Source: Dromiciops gliroides
Taxonomy: Eukaryota; Chordata; Mammalia; Microbiotheria; Microbiotheriidae
Reading direction: 5' to 3'
DNA length: 64,000 nucleotides
Assembly (NCBI RefSeq): GCF_019393635.1
Contig: NC_057862.1
Span: 264,506,441-264,570,440 of the forward strand
In this document: in pieces, positions 33,001 through 45,601 of the stretch
Position numbering within the stretch: position 1 is the first letter of the stretch
Layout of the letters: every line of letters begins with the position of its first letter
The notes under the pieces: model-generated
Seen by the model: the letters and a program-made list of their open reading frames with translations, nothing else
Told to the model about the DNA's origin: nothing
Databases searched by the model: none
Translations under genes and position numbers: made by a program

Positions 33001-33240
33001 AGTACTGCTATTTTTCTTTTTTGAGGTTTTTCCTTTTTGCTCTGATTCTTCTCCTATAACATGACTAATGCAGAATTATGTTTAATGTTATTGTACATAT
33101 ATAACCTATATCAGATTACTTGCTGTCTTAGGGACGGGGGGAGGGAGGGAAATATTTGAAACTAGAAATCTTATAAAAATAAATGTTGAAAACTCTCTCT
33201 ACATGTAACTGGAAAATAATAAAATACTTTTATAATTAAA

Positions 33241-33484
33241 AAAAGAAAAATATCAAATTGAATTGAGAGAATATTGTCTCATGGTAGGATTCTTCATATA
33301 ATGCAGTTTGTTGTTGATCTTTGTCCTGTCCTTGATAAATTTTTCTCCATTTGGGTAAAAATCTTTCATAGGTCCATGCCTTCCTACTCTTCAGGGTGTA
33401 AGTTGCCCCAGGATCTCTGATCCCCCTTTCTGAGGCAGAATTAATGATTTCTCTAGAAAACAAATCTCTGAAGGCAATGCCCTT
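33241..33484. other. Unrecognised sequence, perhaps LTR-element interior
   Basis: A 75-aa minus frame (33236-33463) contains GATYTLKSRKAWTYERF and PKWRKIYQGQDKD, but I cannot assign it to a family. Confidence 0.25.
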
Positions 33485-33899
33485 TGTAAGGTCTCCATCT
33501 TGCTTTATGTAAGCTCAGTTACCAACTGATGATTGGCTCATACTATACCATGGGAATGGCAATTAGGCAAAGCCTGGGATATGGATCTGGAACCCTACAA
33601 ATGGTTGGCAAATTGCCCAAAGCCCACCTTTAACCATATTCTACCTTCTTGTTCTTCAATACTCTTTAGCCCCCTAACCTGTCAATAAACTCAAGTGACT
33701 CACCCATACTTTTTTAAATTAAAAAAAAATTGTTTGGTTGGGCAATGAGAGTTAAGTGACTTGCCCAAGGTCACACAGATAGTAAGTGTCAAGTGTCTGA
33801 AGCCAAATTTGAACTCAGGTCCTCCTGACTCCAGGCCAGTGCTCTAACCACTGTGTCACCTAGCTGCCCCCCCTCACCTATACTTTTAATAATCAGACA
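33485..33899 (+). mobile_element. Possible solo LTR (fossil) holding a SINE
   Basis: From TGTAAGGTCTCC, with AATAAA near 33685 and a pyrimidine/T-rich end, the layout resembles an LTR. Ends and target duplication are not proven. A SINE is inserted near the 3' end. Confidence 0.3.
33731..33872 (-). mobile_element. tRNA-type SINE, inverted
   Basis: gggcaatgagagttaagtga ... cacctagctgcccc; target duplication ctcaccYatactttt on both sides. Confidence 0.95.
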
Positions 33900-34195
33900 A
33901 GCCAAGATAGAGAAATAAGATAAAATGACAAAACCCAGATGCCCACTTCCCCATCACAGTTATTCACAAAGATCTGAAAATGTACCAGATTAAAATCTGG
34001 TTGGAAAATAGAAGAAAAAAATCACACTGAATCTTTTTTTCTCCATCCTAGGTCAGTGAAGTACGTGAACACTTGGGACAGGGTTAACTTAGGAGCATGC
34101 CATGTAGATCCTTCAAAGACATGAATGCCTGAAAGCTTTCCCAAAGCTGTACAACAGGCCAAGACACACAAAGGGTATAATTTTTTGCAAGAATT
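33900..34195. other. Unrecognised, possibly an L1 5' UTR remnant
   Basis: The start gccaagatagagaaataag resembles the L1 5' word and L1 ORF1 follows at 34.2 kb, but the intervening sequence is not matched. Confidence 0.3.
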
Positions 34196-34425
34196 GGTTC
34201 CAAAGCAATGTGAAATATCTCATTGGAAAAACAACTGACCTAGAAAATAGATCCATGAGAAATAATTTGAAAATTATTAGACTACATGAAAGCCATATTC
34301 AAAAAAAGAGCCTAGACCTTATCTTTGAAGAAATTGTCAGGGACAATTGCCATGATATTCTAGAACCAGGGTGTGAAATAGAAGTGAAAAGAATCCATCA
34401 ATAACCTCCTAAAAGAGAAATCTGA

Positions 34426-34804
34426 AATTATGTCCACAGAGTTTTAAACTACCTCTACCTTTTAACCCAGCAACAGCACTACTAGATCTATTTCCATAGA
34501 TGATTAGTTTTTGTTTGTTTGTTTGTTGTTTTTTTTTGGTGAGGCATTTGGGGTTAAATGACTCCCCAGGTTAACTGAAGAGGAAATAAAATCCTTAAAT
34601 AAGCCCATATTAGAAAAAGAAATTGAACATGCCATTAATGAACTCCCTAAGAAAAAATCCCCAGGGCCAGATGGGTTTACAGGTGAATTCTATCAAACAT
34701 TTAAACAACAATTAATTCCAATATTATACAAATTATTTGGAAAAATAGGTGAAGAAGGAGTTCTACCAAATTCATTTTATGATACAAATATGGTGGTGAT
34801 ACCA
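34426..34804 (+). repeat. Two-source patch inside L1 ORF1
   Basis: 34426-34563 matches 26492-26617, an old L1 plus the first bases of an inverted SINE inserted in it, including that private junction. 34564-34804 then matches L1 ORF2 RT sequence (as at 38353-38583). The switch lies at ccccagg, a motif both sources carry as gcccagg or gcctagg. Both pieces lie between ORF1 segments that should be adjacent. Confidence 0.8.
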
Positions 34805-34942
34805 ATCAGAAGGCTTTACATATGATATTCCAGAGGGCAATAGAACTGGTATTACAACCAAGAATCATCTACCCAGAAAAACTGAGTATAATCATTCAAG
34901 TGAAAAAAAGGATATTGAGTGAAAGAGAGGACTTTCAGGTAT

Positions 34943-35095
34943 TCTTTTTTTTTTTTTTCAGTGAGGCAACTGGGGTTAAGTGACTTGCCCAGGGTCACAC
35001 AGCTAGTAAGTGTTAAGTGTCTGAGGCTGGGTTTGAACTCAGGTACTCCTGACTCCAGGGCCAGTGCTCTATCCACTGCACCATCTAGCTGCCCC
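34943..35095 (-). mobile_element. tRNA-type SINE, inverted
   Basis: gtgaggcaactggggttaag ... catctagctgcccc; target duplication actttcaggtattctt on both sides. Confidence 0.95.
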
Positions 35096-36192
35096 ACTTT
35101 CAGGTATTCTTGATGAAAAGATATGAGCTGAATAGAAAATATAACTTTCAAATATAAGACTTTGGAGAAGCATGAAAAGGTAAACAGTAAAAAAAAAATC
35201 AGAAAGGATATTAAAAGGTTAAACTGTTTACATTCCTCCATGGGAAGATGATATTTGTAACTCAAGAACTTTCTCATTATTAGGGCAGCTGGAAGGAGTA
35301 TATTTAGATGGAGGACACAGGTTTGAGTTGAATATGAAAGCTTTTAAAAAATAAAAGTAAGGGGTGAGAGGAATGCATTGGGAGAAAGGAAAAGGGAGAG
35401 GTGAAATGGGGTAAAGTATCTCACATAAAAGATGCAAATAAAAGCTTATACAATGGAGGGAAAGATGGGGCTGGTGCTGGAGGGTGAGTAAATCTTACTT
35501 CCATCAGAATTGGCTCAAAGGAGGGATAACATACATATTCAATTGGGTATAGTATTATATCTTAACCTGCAGGAAAGTAGGAGGGGAAGGGGATGGGGGG
35601 GTGATAGAAGGGAGGACAGATTGGGGAAGGGGGCAGTCAGAAACAAAACTTTTGAAGAGGGACAGGGTGAAAGGAGAAAGAGAATAAATATCATTGGGAG
35701 GGAATAGGATGGAGGGAAATACAGTTAGTAATAGTAATTGTGAAAAAAATTTTGTAGCAAGTTTGTCTGATAAAGGCCTCATTTTTCAAATGCATAGAGA
35801 ACTGAGTCAAATTTATTAAAATAAGAGCCATTCCCCAATCAACAAATGATAAATATATATGAACAGTTTTCAGATGAAATAATCAAAGTTATCTATAGTC
35901 ATATTGAAAAAAAGTCTTCTAACTCACTATTGATTAGAAAGATGCAAGTCAAAATAATTCTGGGGTACTACTTCATACCTTTCAGAGTAGAAAATAGGAC
36001 AGCAGAGGAAAATGACAAATGTTGTAGGGGATATGGGCAAAATGAGAAATTAATGCATTGTTGGTGGAGTTGTGAATTGATTCAACCATTGTAGAGCAAA
36101 TTGTAACTATGGCCAAAAGGCTATAAAACTCTTTGACCTAATAATACCACTACTAGGTTGGTATCCAAAAAAGCTAAAAAACAAAAAGTTAT

Positions 36193-36321
36193 GGGGCAGT
36201 TAGGTGGCACAGTGGATAAAGCACTGGCCCCGGATTCAGGAGGACCTGAGTTCAAATCCAACCTTAAACACTTGACACTTACCGGCTGTGTGATCCTGGG
36301 CAAGTCACCTTATTGCCTCAC
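36193..36321 (+). mobile_element. tRNA-type SINE, serial insertion 1
   Basis: ggggcagttaggtggcacag ... ttattgcctcac; flanked by acaaaaagtta. The next SINE uses the same target word. Confidence 0.93.
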
Positions 36322-36340
36322 ACAAAAAGTTACAGGGCCG

Positions 36341-36497
36341 GGGGCAGCTAGGTGGCGCAGTAGATAGAGCACCGGCCCTGGAGTCAGGAGTACTTGAGTT
36401 CAAATCCGGCCTCAGACTATTAACACTTACTAGCTGTGTGACCCTGGGCAAGTCACTTAACCCCAATTGCCTTACAAAAAAAAAATTAAAAAAAAAA
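36341..36497 (+). mobile_element. tRNA-type SINE, serial insertion 2
   Basis: ggggcagctaggtggcgcag ... caattgccttacaaaaaa; flanked by aaaaagttacag. Confidence 0.93.
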
Positions 36498-36528
36498 GTT
36501 ACAGAGTCTATATATACAAAAATATTTA

Positions 36529-39500
36529 CATCCCTACACAGGAAGATAATACTCATAAGTCTTAAGAACTGTAAATGTATTTGGGTGGAGAGAAGGACTT
36601 TACACAGAGGGTAAAGTCCTGTCTTTGATGTGAGGATACAAAGAAAATTAAGGGGTTAAAAAGGGAGTCTATGGGGAGGAGAGGAAAGGGGAGGTGGAAT
36701 GGGGTGAACATCATATGAAGAGGTGAATTACATCATATGAAGAGGTGAAAAAAAACCTATTACAATAGAGGGAAAGAAAGGAGGGGGGAACATGGTTTCA
36801 AACCTACTCTCATTAGATTTGATTCAAAGAGGGAATAACATATACGTTCATTGGGATAAAGAAACTTAGCTCATTCTTTAGGGAAGTAAAAGGGGAAGGG
36901 AAAGGGGGGTACTGATAGAAGGGAGGACAAAAGCAAGGGAGAAAAGGGTAAAGAAAAGGGAGGGGTGATAAAAAGGGAGGGCAGATTGGGGGAGGCAGGA
37001 GTAAGAAGCAAAATGTTGGTGAGGAGGAATAGGGTGAAAGAAGGGGGGAAAAGTACAATGGGGGTAAATAGAATGGAGGGGAATAGACAGTCAATAATAA
37101 TAACTGTGAATGTGAATGGGATGAACTCTGCTATAAAACGGAAGTGACTTGCAGAGTGGATTAAAAATCAGAATCCTACAATATGCTGTTTACAAGAAAC
37201 ACATTTGAAGCGAGAGATACACACAGAGTAAAGATAAAAGGCCGGAGCAGAATATATTATGCTTCAGGTAAAGTCAAAAAAGCAGGGGTAGCAAGCCTTA
37301 TCTCAAACAAAACACAGGCAAAAATAGATCTCATTAAAAGGGATAAGGAAGGAAACTACATCTTGCTAAAAGGTACTATAGATAATGAAGTAATATCAAT
37401 ATTAAATATGTATGTGCCAAGTGGTATAGCATCCAAATTCTTAGAGGAGAAGTTAAATGAGCTACAAGAGGAATTAGACAGTAATACTATACTAGTGAGG
37501 GATCTGAATCTCCCCCTCTCAGAATTAGATAAGTCTAGCTGAAAAATAAGTAAGAAAGAAGTGAAAGAGGTGAATAGATTACTAGAAAAGTTAGACATGA
37601 TAGATGTCTGGAGAAAATTGAATAGGGATAAAGAAATATACCTTTTTTTCAGCAATATATGGCACATTTTCAAAAACTGACCATGTATTAGGACACAAAA
37701 ACATCATAGTCAAATGTAGAAAGGCAGAAATAGTAAATACATCCTTCTCAGATCATGATGCAATAAAAATTACATGTAAGAAAGAGGCATGGAAAAGTAG
37801 AATGGAAATCAATCAGAAACTAAATAATTTCATTCTAAAGAATGAAATCAATAACTATATCCAAGAGAATGACAATAATTAGACCACATACCAAAATCTA
37901 TGGGATGCAGCCAAAGCAGTGCTTAGGGGAAAATTTATAGCTCTAAATGCCTACATGAATAACAAAGAGAAAGAGGAGATTAATGAATTGGCATGCAACT
38001 TAAAAAGCTAGAAAAAGAACAAATTAGAAACCCCCAATTAGATACTAAACTAGAGATCCTGAAAATTAAAGGAGAAATTAATAAGATTGAAAGCAAGAAA
38101 ACTATAGAATTAATCAATAAAACTAAGAGTTGGTTTTATGAAAAAACCAATAAAATAGATAAAATATTGGTCAATTTGATTAAAAAAAAGAAAGAAGAAA
38201 ACCAAATTACCAGTATCAAAAATAAAAAGGGTGATGTTGCCACCAATGAAGTGGAAATTAAATCAATAATTAGGAATTATTTTGCCCAACTGTATGCCAA
38301 TAAATTTGACAATCTAAATGAAATGGATGAATATTTACAAAAATACAAATTGCCCAGGTTAACTGAAGAGGAAATAAAATCCTTAAATAAGCCCATATTA
38401 GAAAAAGAAATTGAACAATCCATTAATGAACTTCCTAAGAAAAAATCCCCAGGGCCAGATGGGTTTACAGGTGAATTCTACCAAACATTTGAAGAACAAT
38501 TAATATTATACAAATTATTTGGAAAAATAGGTGAAGGAGTTCTACCAAATTCATTTTATGATACAAATATGGTGGTGATACCAAAACCAGGCAAAGCAAA
38601 AACAGAGAAAGAAAATTATAGACCAATTTCCCTAATGAATATTGATGCTAAAATCTTAAATAAGATATTAGCAAGGAGATTACAGCAAGTGATCACCAGG
38701 ATAATACACTATGACCAGGTGGGATTTATACCAGGAATGCAGGGCTGGTTCAACATTAGGAAAACTATAGGAAAACATAATCAACGACATCAATAAGAAA
38801 ACTGACCAAAATCATATGATTATCTCAATAGATGCAGAGAAAGCTTTTGACAAAATACAGCACCCATTCCTAATAAAAACACTAGAGAGCTTTGCAATAG
38901 GTGGAGCTTTCCTTAAAATAATAAGCAGTATCTACCTAAAACCATCAGCAAGCATTATATGCAATGGAGATAAGTTAGAGGCCGTCCCAATAAGATCAGG
39001 GGTGAAACAGGGATGTCCATTATCACTCCTATTATTTAATATTGTACTAGCAATGTTAGCTTTAGCAATCAGAGAAGAAAAAGGAATTAAAGGAATCAGA
39101 ATAGACAAGGAGGAAACAAAACTATCACTCTTTGCAGATGATATGATGGTATACTTAAAGAATCCTAGAGAATCAACTCAAAAATTACTTGAAACAATTA
39201 ACAACTTTAGCAAAGTAGCAGGATATAAAATAAATGTACATAAATCATCAGCATTTCTATACATGACCAACAAAGTCCAGCAGCAAGAGATAGAAAGAGA
39301 AATTCCATTTAAAGTAACAGTAGATAATATAAAATACTTGGGAGTCTACTTGCCAAGACAAACCCAGGAACTCTATGAACACAATTACCAAACACTCTTC
39401 ACACAAATCAAATCAGATCTAAATAATTGGAATGATATCAATTGCTCATGGATAGGCAGAGCTAATATAGTAAAAATGACAATTCTACCTAAATGAATTT

Positions 39501-41256
39501 ACTTATGTAGTGCCATACCAATCAGACTACCTAAAAATTATTTGATAGAGCTAGAAAAAATAATAACAAAATTCATCTGGAAAAACAAAAAATCAAGAAT
39601 ATCCAGGCAAATAATAAGGTGGGTTAGCTGTACCAAATCTGGAGCTTTACTATAAAGGGGCAGTCATCAAAACTGTCTGGTACTGGCTAAGAAATAGAGT
39701 GGAGGATCAATGGAATAGGCTAGGCACAGGAGACACAGTAGTAAATGACACTAGTAATGTAGTGTTTGATAAACCCAAAGACTCCAGTTTCTGGGATAGG
39801 AATTCAGTATTTGACAAAAACTACTGGGAAAACTGGAAGATAGTATGGCAGAAATTAGGCATAGACCAACATATTACACCTTATACTAAAATAAGGTCAA
39901 AATGGATACATGATTTAGACATAAGAGGTGATACCATAGGTAAATTAGGAGAGAAAGGAATAGTCTAACTTTCAGATCTTTGGAAAGGAAAACATTTTAT
40001 GACCAAACAAGAGATAGAGAATATCATAAAATGGAAAATTGATGATTTTGGTTACATTCAATTAAAAAATTTTTGCATAAACAGAAGCAATGCATCCAAA
40101 ATTAGAAGGGAGGCAGAAAGCTGAGAAACAATTTTTATGGCCAGTACTTCTGATAAAGGCCCCATTTCTAAAATATATAGGGAACTAAATAAAATTAATA
40201 AGAATCCAAGTCATTCCCCAATTGAGAAATGGTCAAAGGACAGGCAGTTTTCTGATGAAGAAACCAAAGCTATCTATTCCCATATGAAAAAATGCTCTAA
40301 ATCACTAATGATTAGAGAGATGCAAATTAAAACAACTCTGAGGTACCACCTGACACCTATCAGATTGACTAAAATGACAAAAAAAACTTATTATTTATAA
40401 GTGTTGGAGAAGCGGTGGGAAAATTGGAACACTAATGCATTGTTGGTGGAGCTGTGAACTGATCCAACCATTCTGGAGAGCAATTTGGAATTATGCCCAA
40501 AGGGCGATAAAGCTGTGCATACCCTTTGACCCAGCAATACCATTTTTGGGTCTTTTTCCCAAAGAGATCATGGAAAGAGAAATAGGACCCACATGTACAA
40601 AAATATTTATAGCTGCTCTTTATGTGGTGGCAGGGAATAGGAAGTTGAGGGGATGCCCATCAATTGGGGAATGGCTGGACAAGTGGTGGTATATGAATGT
40701 AATGGAATACTATTGTGCTGTAAGAAATGATGAGCAGAAGGAGTTCAGAGAAACCTGGAGGGTCTTGCATGGGCTGATGATTAGCAGAACCAGAAGAACA
40801 TTGTGTACAGTATCATCAACATTGAGTGTTGATCTACTGTGATGAACTAGATTCTTCTCACCCATGCAATGGTACAGAAGAGTTCCAGGGAACTCATGAT
40901 GGAAGAGGATCTCCAAATCCAGGAAAAAACAAACTGTGAAGTATAGATGTTGAATGAACCATATTATTTCTTTTGATTTTGGTGCTGTTGTTGTTTTTCT
41001 ATTTTGAGGTTTTTCCTCATTGCTCTGATTTTTCTTTTATAACATGACTAATGCAGAAATATGTTTAATATTATATATATGTATATATACATATATATAT
41101 TTATATAACCTATATCAGATTGCCTGCTGTCTAGGGGAGGTCGGAGGGAGGGGGAGAAGGGAGAAAAATCTGTAATTGGAAAGCTTGTATGAACAAAATT
41201 TGAGAACTATCTTTACATGTAACGGGAAAAAAATAAATAAAATACTTTATTTTTAA
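36529..41256 (+). mobile_element. L1 with spacer, best-preserved ORF2 and 3' UTR
   Basis: 5'-truncated within the purine-rich ORF1-ORF2 spacer (36529-37100), full ORF2 span 37100-40850, 3' UTR with the ctatttt/ctttttcct words and an A-rich end at about 41256. A (TA) tract lies at 41070-41105. The young copy type for this window; no SINE has inserted in it. Confidence 0.93.
37100..40850 (+). pseudogene. L1 ORF2 (endonuclease-reverse transcriptase), few breaks
   Basis: Endonuclease: VNGMNSAIKRK then an in-frame TGA, LAEWIKNQNPT, CCLQETHLK-like words, SDHDAIKITC near 37750. RT: 37993-38796 with [17 protein letters not shown] and [20 protein letters not shown]; 38816-39496 with [31 protein letters not shown] and [12 protein letters not shown] (the two catalytic Asp). 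C-terminus 40435-40842 with MHCWWSCELIQPFWRAIW and IPFDPAIPFLGLFPKEI. Broken by a handful of stops and frameshifts (about 37145, 37540, 38795, 39497, 39968 and near 40400). The region is about 1250 codons, normal for L1. Confidence 0.93.
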
Positions 41257-41350
41257 AAAATTAGTTGGAGATGAAAACGGCAAACACTTCACTATCATTG
41301 CCAAGAAAACCCCAAAATGCAGTCACAAAGATTTGAAAATGACTAAACAA
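41257..41350 (+). mobile_element. RTE-tailed SINE fragment (MAR4-type)
   Basis: gatgaaaacggcaaacactt, then gccaagaaaaccccaaaatg and atgactaaacaag match the common marsupial 3' tail thought to derive from an RTE/BovB LINE. The inverted counterpart is at 49.0 kb. Confidence 0.6.
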
Positions 41351-41640
41351 GAAGAAGATATGTTTTAAAAATTTCTATATTTCTATATAAATATATGTTC
41401 ATGTATGTTTTCCTATGTATGTGTTTATGCATGTATTCAGAAGCCAAGGAAAGGACAAGTTATAAGCAAAACAAGAAATAATAGAAGAAAATTGCCCAGG
41501 ATTTCTGAACCAAGGAATTGGGGTCAACTGAAAGTGTTCATGGTTCATCTTGAGAAAAGAAAAGAAATAACAAACAACAGCAACAACACAACACCCCTAT
41601 TCTTTTCAGCTACAAACTCCAAGGAAATTTGTTTTAATGT
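41351..41640. other. Unrecognised sequence
   Basis: A 79-aa + frame (41405-41644) has no motif; some words (ATATATGTTCATGTATG) are low complexity. Confidence 0.35.
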
Positions 41641-43440
41641 TTAGACTTTTCTTCTGATTTATTTCTTGCATTTTGATGCTCAAGCTTTTTGACTTTTCAT
41701 GGCTTTCTGGGTGACCTATAATCCTTAAATTGCCTTTTTTTCATCTTGACTTAGAGAGCAGTATGTTTTACTTGTATAGAAAGCATGTTTCTTTTTAATG
41801 TTATTCATTTTTGATCCTCTCCTGTTCTTCTTATTTCTATATTTATATTCCTAATCACTTATTCTTCCATTTGTGGTTTTTAAATTATTGTGCTAAACTG
41901 TGTTTTAAAAATTATTACTATTTTACCTATTTTTGGCAGTTTTTATTATTAATATTAATATGAAATTTTAGCCAAGAATTGACCACGTCTCCCTAATTTC
42001 CACACTAGTCTCAGGCCTTCAGGCCTACATACCTACATAGCCCTAAGAAGGAGAGCACACACAGAAAGACAGCATTCTGAGGCAAGGGAGTGAGTCCAGG
42101 AAGCCAAGAGAGAGCTAAGATGTAGACCCTCTTTTGATAGAAGTGGGTCATTATACATTGATCAAAGTTAATTGGTTAGCATCATTCAATTCCTTTGGTT
42201 GACATGACCTGAGGGTGGTCCAAATTAAAATTAACTCTGCAGATGATGCCTTTTTGGAGGGCAAAGGTGCAGTCCAATATTCAGGTGTGATTTAATTCCA
42301 TCAACTCACTGATCTAGACGAAAGAATAAATCTATATAACTTTTGTTCTCTTGGGCCCAAATGAAATTAGAACTTCCTCAAAAATTGGCCTTTCTGGAGT
42401 GGGGGGGTGGGGGGGACTGAAACTGATCTGGGTCTCTCCAGGAAATTCATTATTAATAATTATTTTCTCACAATTTTATCTTTGGTGAGATTTTCCAGCA
42501 TGGGTTTAAATTTTTCAATGTTATGCAGGGGATCATTTTGACTTTCACAACTCATTTCTTTCTTACATCGTTTGTAAACATTTTGCTGTGACTCCATGCT
42601 GTGACTTCCCAAGAGAGCTTGCAATCCATAGAGCCTTCTATTGTATTATGTGTTAATTACTTTTTCTTTGTATTACTATATTTATTCATTGTTTGGAATT
42701 GTTGAGGTATTCTAGGGGCTATCTTATCTTCTGTTATTAACATTTTCCTTATTGATTTAGTTGCTTATCTTCAAGGTATCTGAGTTTTCTTCTTAATGAG
42801 ACTTTTGGTAATTTAAATCTTTTTTCATTATATTCATAATCTCTTACCTTTTGACTCCTTCTGCTTTGATGGTAGATTCTCTAATGTCTGGACCTTGAAG
42901 GTCAGTCTCTTGCTGTGCTAGGGGATTCATGTTTCAGTGAGCGCAGTCTCTGCCATGTGACTTCTGAAGATACAAAATTGCTTCAGGCAGATGTCATGAC
43001 CTTTTCCCTTAGAAATGGTGGAGCCCCATATATTCTGGTTTCTTACTCCAGTTCCCTCTGTTCCTTAGTTTTCAATCTAAGTACTGCTTTAGCACAGCAT
43101 GCTTTCATATTACTACTCCAAAGAGAGAAAGCAATCCAATTTTCTTTACTTCACTTCTGCTACACAGTCTGGAATGGGAAGAATTGAGTTCTGTTGTGCC
43201 ACACCTTTGAGGGTTTAGGGACGACTGGTAGGAGAGGGAATTTTGAGTGAGCATGTTAGAGATTAGAGTTACTAAGCCCTCTCTGCTGTTAGTTCATCAG
43301 TTTGCTGCCTTGTTAGAGTTGTTAGTGCCTAGATGGTGTTGATAGTTGAAACTGATTTTACTTCTCATGCATTACAGTTCTTTTGGAAATATTGGAGAGG
43401 TTGTGAGTACTGGAGAGGAATCTCTATTCCTCCATCTTGT
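41641..43440 (-). mobile_element. Old L1 5' half, inverted, interrupted
   Basis: The high-coordinate end reads, on the minus strand, caagatggaggaatagagat (43432 leftwards), a typical L1 5' start. The rest is a diverged 5' UTR and ORF1-like region. 41990-42465 appears to be a separate insertion. Confidence 0.5.
41990..42465 (+). mobile_element. Possible old LTR-like insertion (fossil)
   Basis: More GC-rich than its surroundings, with AGAATAAATCTATATAAC (AATAAA at about 42326) followed by ttgttctcttgggcc, like an R-U5 segment. No paired ends or target duplication found. Confidence 0.25.
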
Positions 43441-44590
43441 TGGTCATATGACTAAGCATATCAGATGATGTTTTGACACAAATTTCATTGTATTCCTTTT
43501 GAAGGAAATCTAAGGAAATTTTCCCCCCTCACATATGATTTCTAATATAGCACCCACCTCTTGGCCTAGTCCTCTAAGTCACTTTTACAGGTTGGATAAG
43601 TATGTGGTCAACAATCTTAGGTAGTTCGTAATTCCACACTCATTGACCTAAACCAGTTGACACAATTAGTTCAAAGCAAAGAGAAAGGTTATAGCATGAA
43701 CCTTTCAACTGTAAATATGAGGCATACTTTCCTAAAAATTACACACAGAGTGAGTTGGAAGAGTGGGCACATGCATAGAGTATCCTAGACATATAAGGAA
43801 TATAGATGGCCAAGCCAACTCAAGTCTCTGCCACTTGAAGACCCTGATTTCTTTTCTTATGGTGAAATTCCCATGTTGTTCTTTATGGGAACAGTATCTT
43901 TGCTGGGTAGGCCTTTCAGTTGTATTCTCTGGGTCTGCTTTTCTCCTTAGCATAACTCTTGGCAGCAGATCCTATACTACCTCTATTAACCACAAAATTG
44001 GCTAGATTGTTTTTTAATATTAACCCAAGGATCATGAGTAATCTAGATATTGACTGTGTGGTATCAGTTGATTTCCTTATATGATCAGGAATCTTAAATA
44101 CTCTCAGGTTGATTAACTTGTTCGTGTTAGCTAAAGAAGGAAAAAATAAAATTTTTCTTTAAATTTCCTTTACAAACAGTGAATGAGACACTCAAGTTCT
44201 GCAACCTTTACTATCTGTGAATAGGACACAGAGGGTGATCATTTTATGTTTGAAATGGAAAGAGTTTAAGACCTTATACTAGCATGCCTGAAACAATGAT
44301 TTTATGGACTCAGCACTTGAAGAGCATAATTATCAACTTTTGTCAACGATAGTCATTTAAATCTGTTCACAATTCTGATGTATTACAAATTATCCTTAAT
44401 TTGGTAAACAATAGAGTAAGAATGAACCACCTCAAATATAATAACAATAACAGGGGAGAGAAAAAAATAGACATGGCTCCCTGCTTTACACTGAAGACTC
44501 AATAGGTGGCCAAGAGAGGGATTGGTATCTTTTTATTTCTCCCTCACCCCAACTCCTGCTGAGTTGAGTCCCTGAAAATAATGATCTCTA
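43441..44590. other. Unrecognised intergenic sequence
   Basis: About 1.1 kb with no repeat or gene I recognise. Opposing short frames at 43732-44005 overlap and look like chance. Confidence 0.4.
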
Positions 44591-44600
44591 AAGGATCTAT

Positions 44601-44604
<4 letters not shown>

Positions 44605-44643
<39 letters not shown>
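44605..44643. repeat. (CT)n microsatellite
   Basis: About 18 CT units at the tail end of an inverted SINE; probably grown from its target/tail. Confidence 0.9.
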
Positions 44644-44645
<2 letters not shown>

Positions 44646-44786
44646 TCTCAGGGCAATGATGGTTAAGTGACTTGCCCAGGGTCACACAGCTAGTAAGTTT
44701 CAAGTGTCTGAGGCCAGATTTTAACTCAGATCCCCCTCCTGAATCCAGGGCTGGTGCCTTATCCACTGTACCACCTAGCTGCCCCT
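44644..44786 (-). mobile_element. tRNA-type SINE, inverted
   Basis: gggcaatgatggttaagtga ... cacctagctgcccc; target duplication GATCTATAGATCTCT on both sides, outside the CT tract. Confidence 0.95.
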
Positions 44787-44799
44787 AGATCTATAGATC

Positions 44800-45600
44800 T
44801 CTAAAAGGATCAGGGACCTGAAATTACAAATCCCTCTTCTGCAAAAAAAAGAAAAAAGAAAATGGAAGGATGAAATAATGTTCCTGAGTATACAATTAAA
44901 TGTGCAGCAGATGGCAGCAGAGCTAGGTATTCTGGGTGATAAGAATAGTACTTGAAATATGTGGATCATTTCATAGACATCTGAGTCATACTTTCTCCAC
45001 AAATTGGAATATTAAGTCAGTCTCACAGAGGATAAAAGTTTCTCTGTGCCATCAAATAGAATATGTTCCTCTGGGGAAAAGGTATTTCTTGGAGGAGACT
45101 TGCAATTTTTTTTTTAATGTGCACTAGGACTATAGAAGAGTGAAATAAGGGATATGAGTTTCTCCTAGAAATGCAAATGGGGAGTATAACTGAGACTATG
45201 GGTAGATAATTTAGATGAAATATAATCCTAGGTAAAGGGAAACAAAAAGTAGACCCAGGGAGCCAAGGACACCAAGGACAAGAGACCCTGAGAATAAAGT
45301 GATTCATAAAAGAGATTCAGTCTGCTGGTCATTGAAAATGAAAGATGGCTGGGGAACTTTGACAGTCAAAAACGGGACGAGGATTGATTAGAAGTTTATT
45401 AGGAACACAGAAAGGTCTATCACATGTGATCCAGTTGTTGAAGTGATGTGGCACTGAGTCAAAATCATCAACTCTTGGAACCTCAGTGTCACCAACATTC
45501 CCCAGTGTTTTGGAACCAGCTCTGGGAGAACTTTTTCTCTGAAGTTCAGGAAATAGTCTTCTGACTGGGAGGGAGCCTTCCTCTTTTTAATAGAGCAAGA
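44800..45600. other. 5' flank of the second V gene, unrecognised
   Basis: No repeat identified. Minus frames here (45023-45307, 45388-45723) have no motif and the latter overlaps the V leader. Confidence 0.4.
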
Positions 45601-45601
45601 C

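Larger units (their letters stand above)
26945..33240 (+). mobile_element. Near-full-length L1 (5' UTR, ORF1, spacer, ORF2, 3' UTR)
   Basis: 5' UTR from ggtctgtctcacttgggttg (slightly truncated relative to 11525) to about 27710, ORF1 27716-28500 with an internal deletion, spacer 28500-28790, ORF2 28785-32850, 3' UTR to a poly(A) end at about 33240. Three SINEs lie inside. It is about 6.3 kb. The frames are broken, so it is not mobile now, but divergence from the 36.5-41.2 kb copy is low. Confidence 0.92.
34196..35745 (+). mobile_element. L1: ORF1 and spacer, with a chimeric patch
   Basis: 34210-34404 encodes IGKTTDLENRSMRNNLKI, the ORF1 RRM region. 34426-34804 is foreign (see patch). ORF1 C-terminus resumes at 34805 (agggcaatagaactggtatt) and the spacer runs to 35745, where it joins ORF2 3' sequence by an internal deletion. 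Confidence 0.85.
35746..36528 (+). mobile_element. L1 ORF2 C-terminal part with two SINEs
   Basis: tttgtctgataaaggcctca (35760) to the CWWSCELIQPL words (36059) and beyond, interrupted at 36193 and 36341 by SINEs, and ending near tatacaaaaatatttacat where the next L1 spacer begins. The 3' UTR is absent. Confidence 0.8.
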
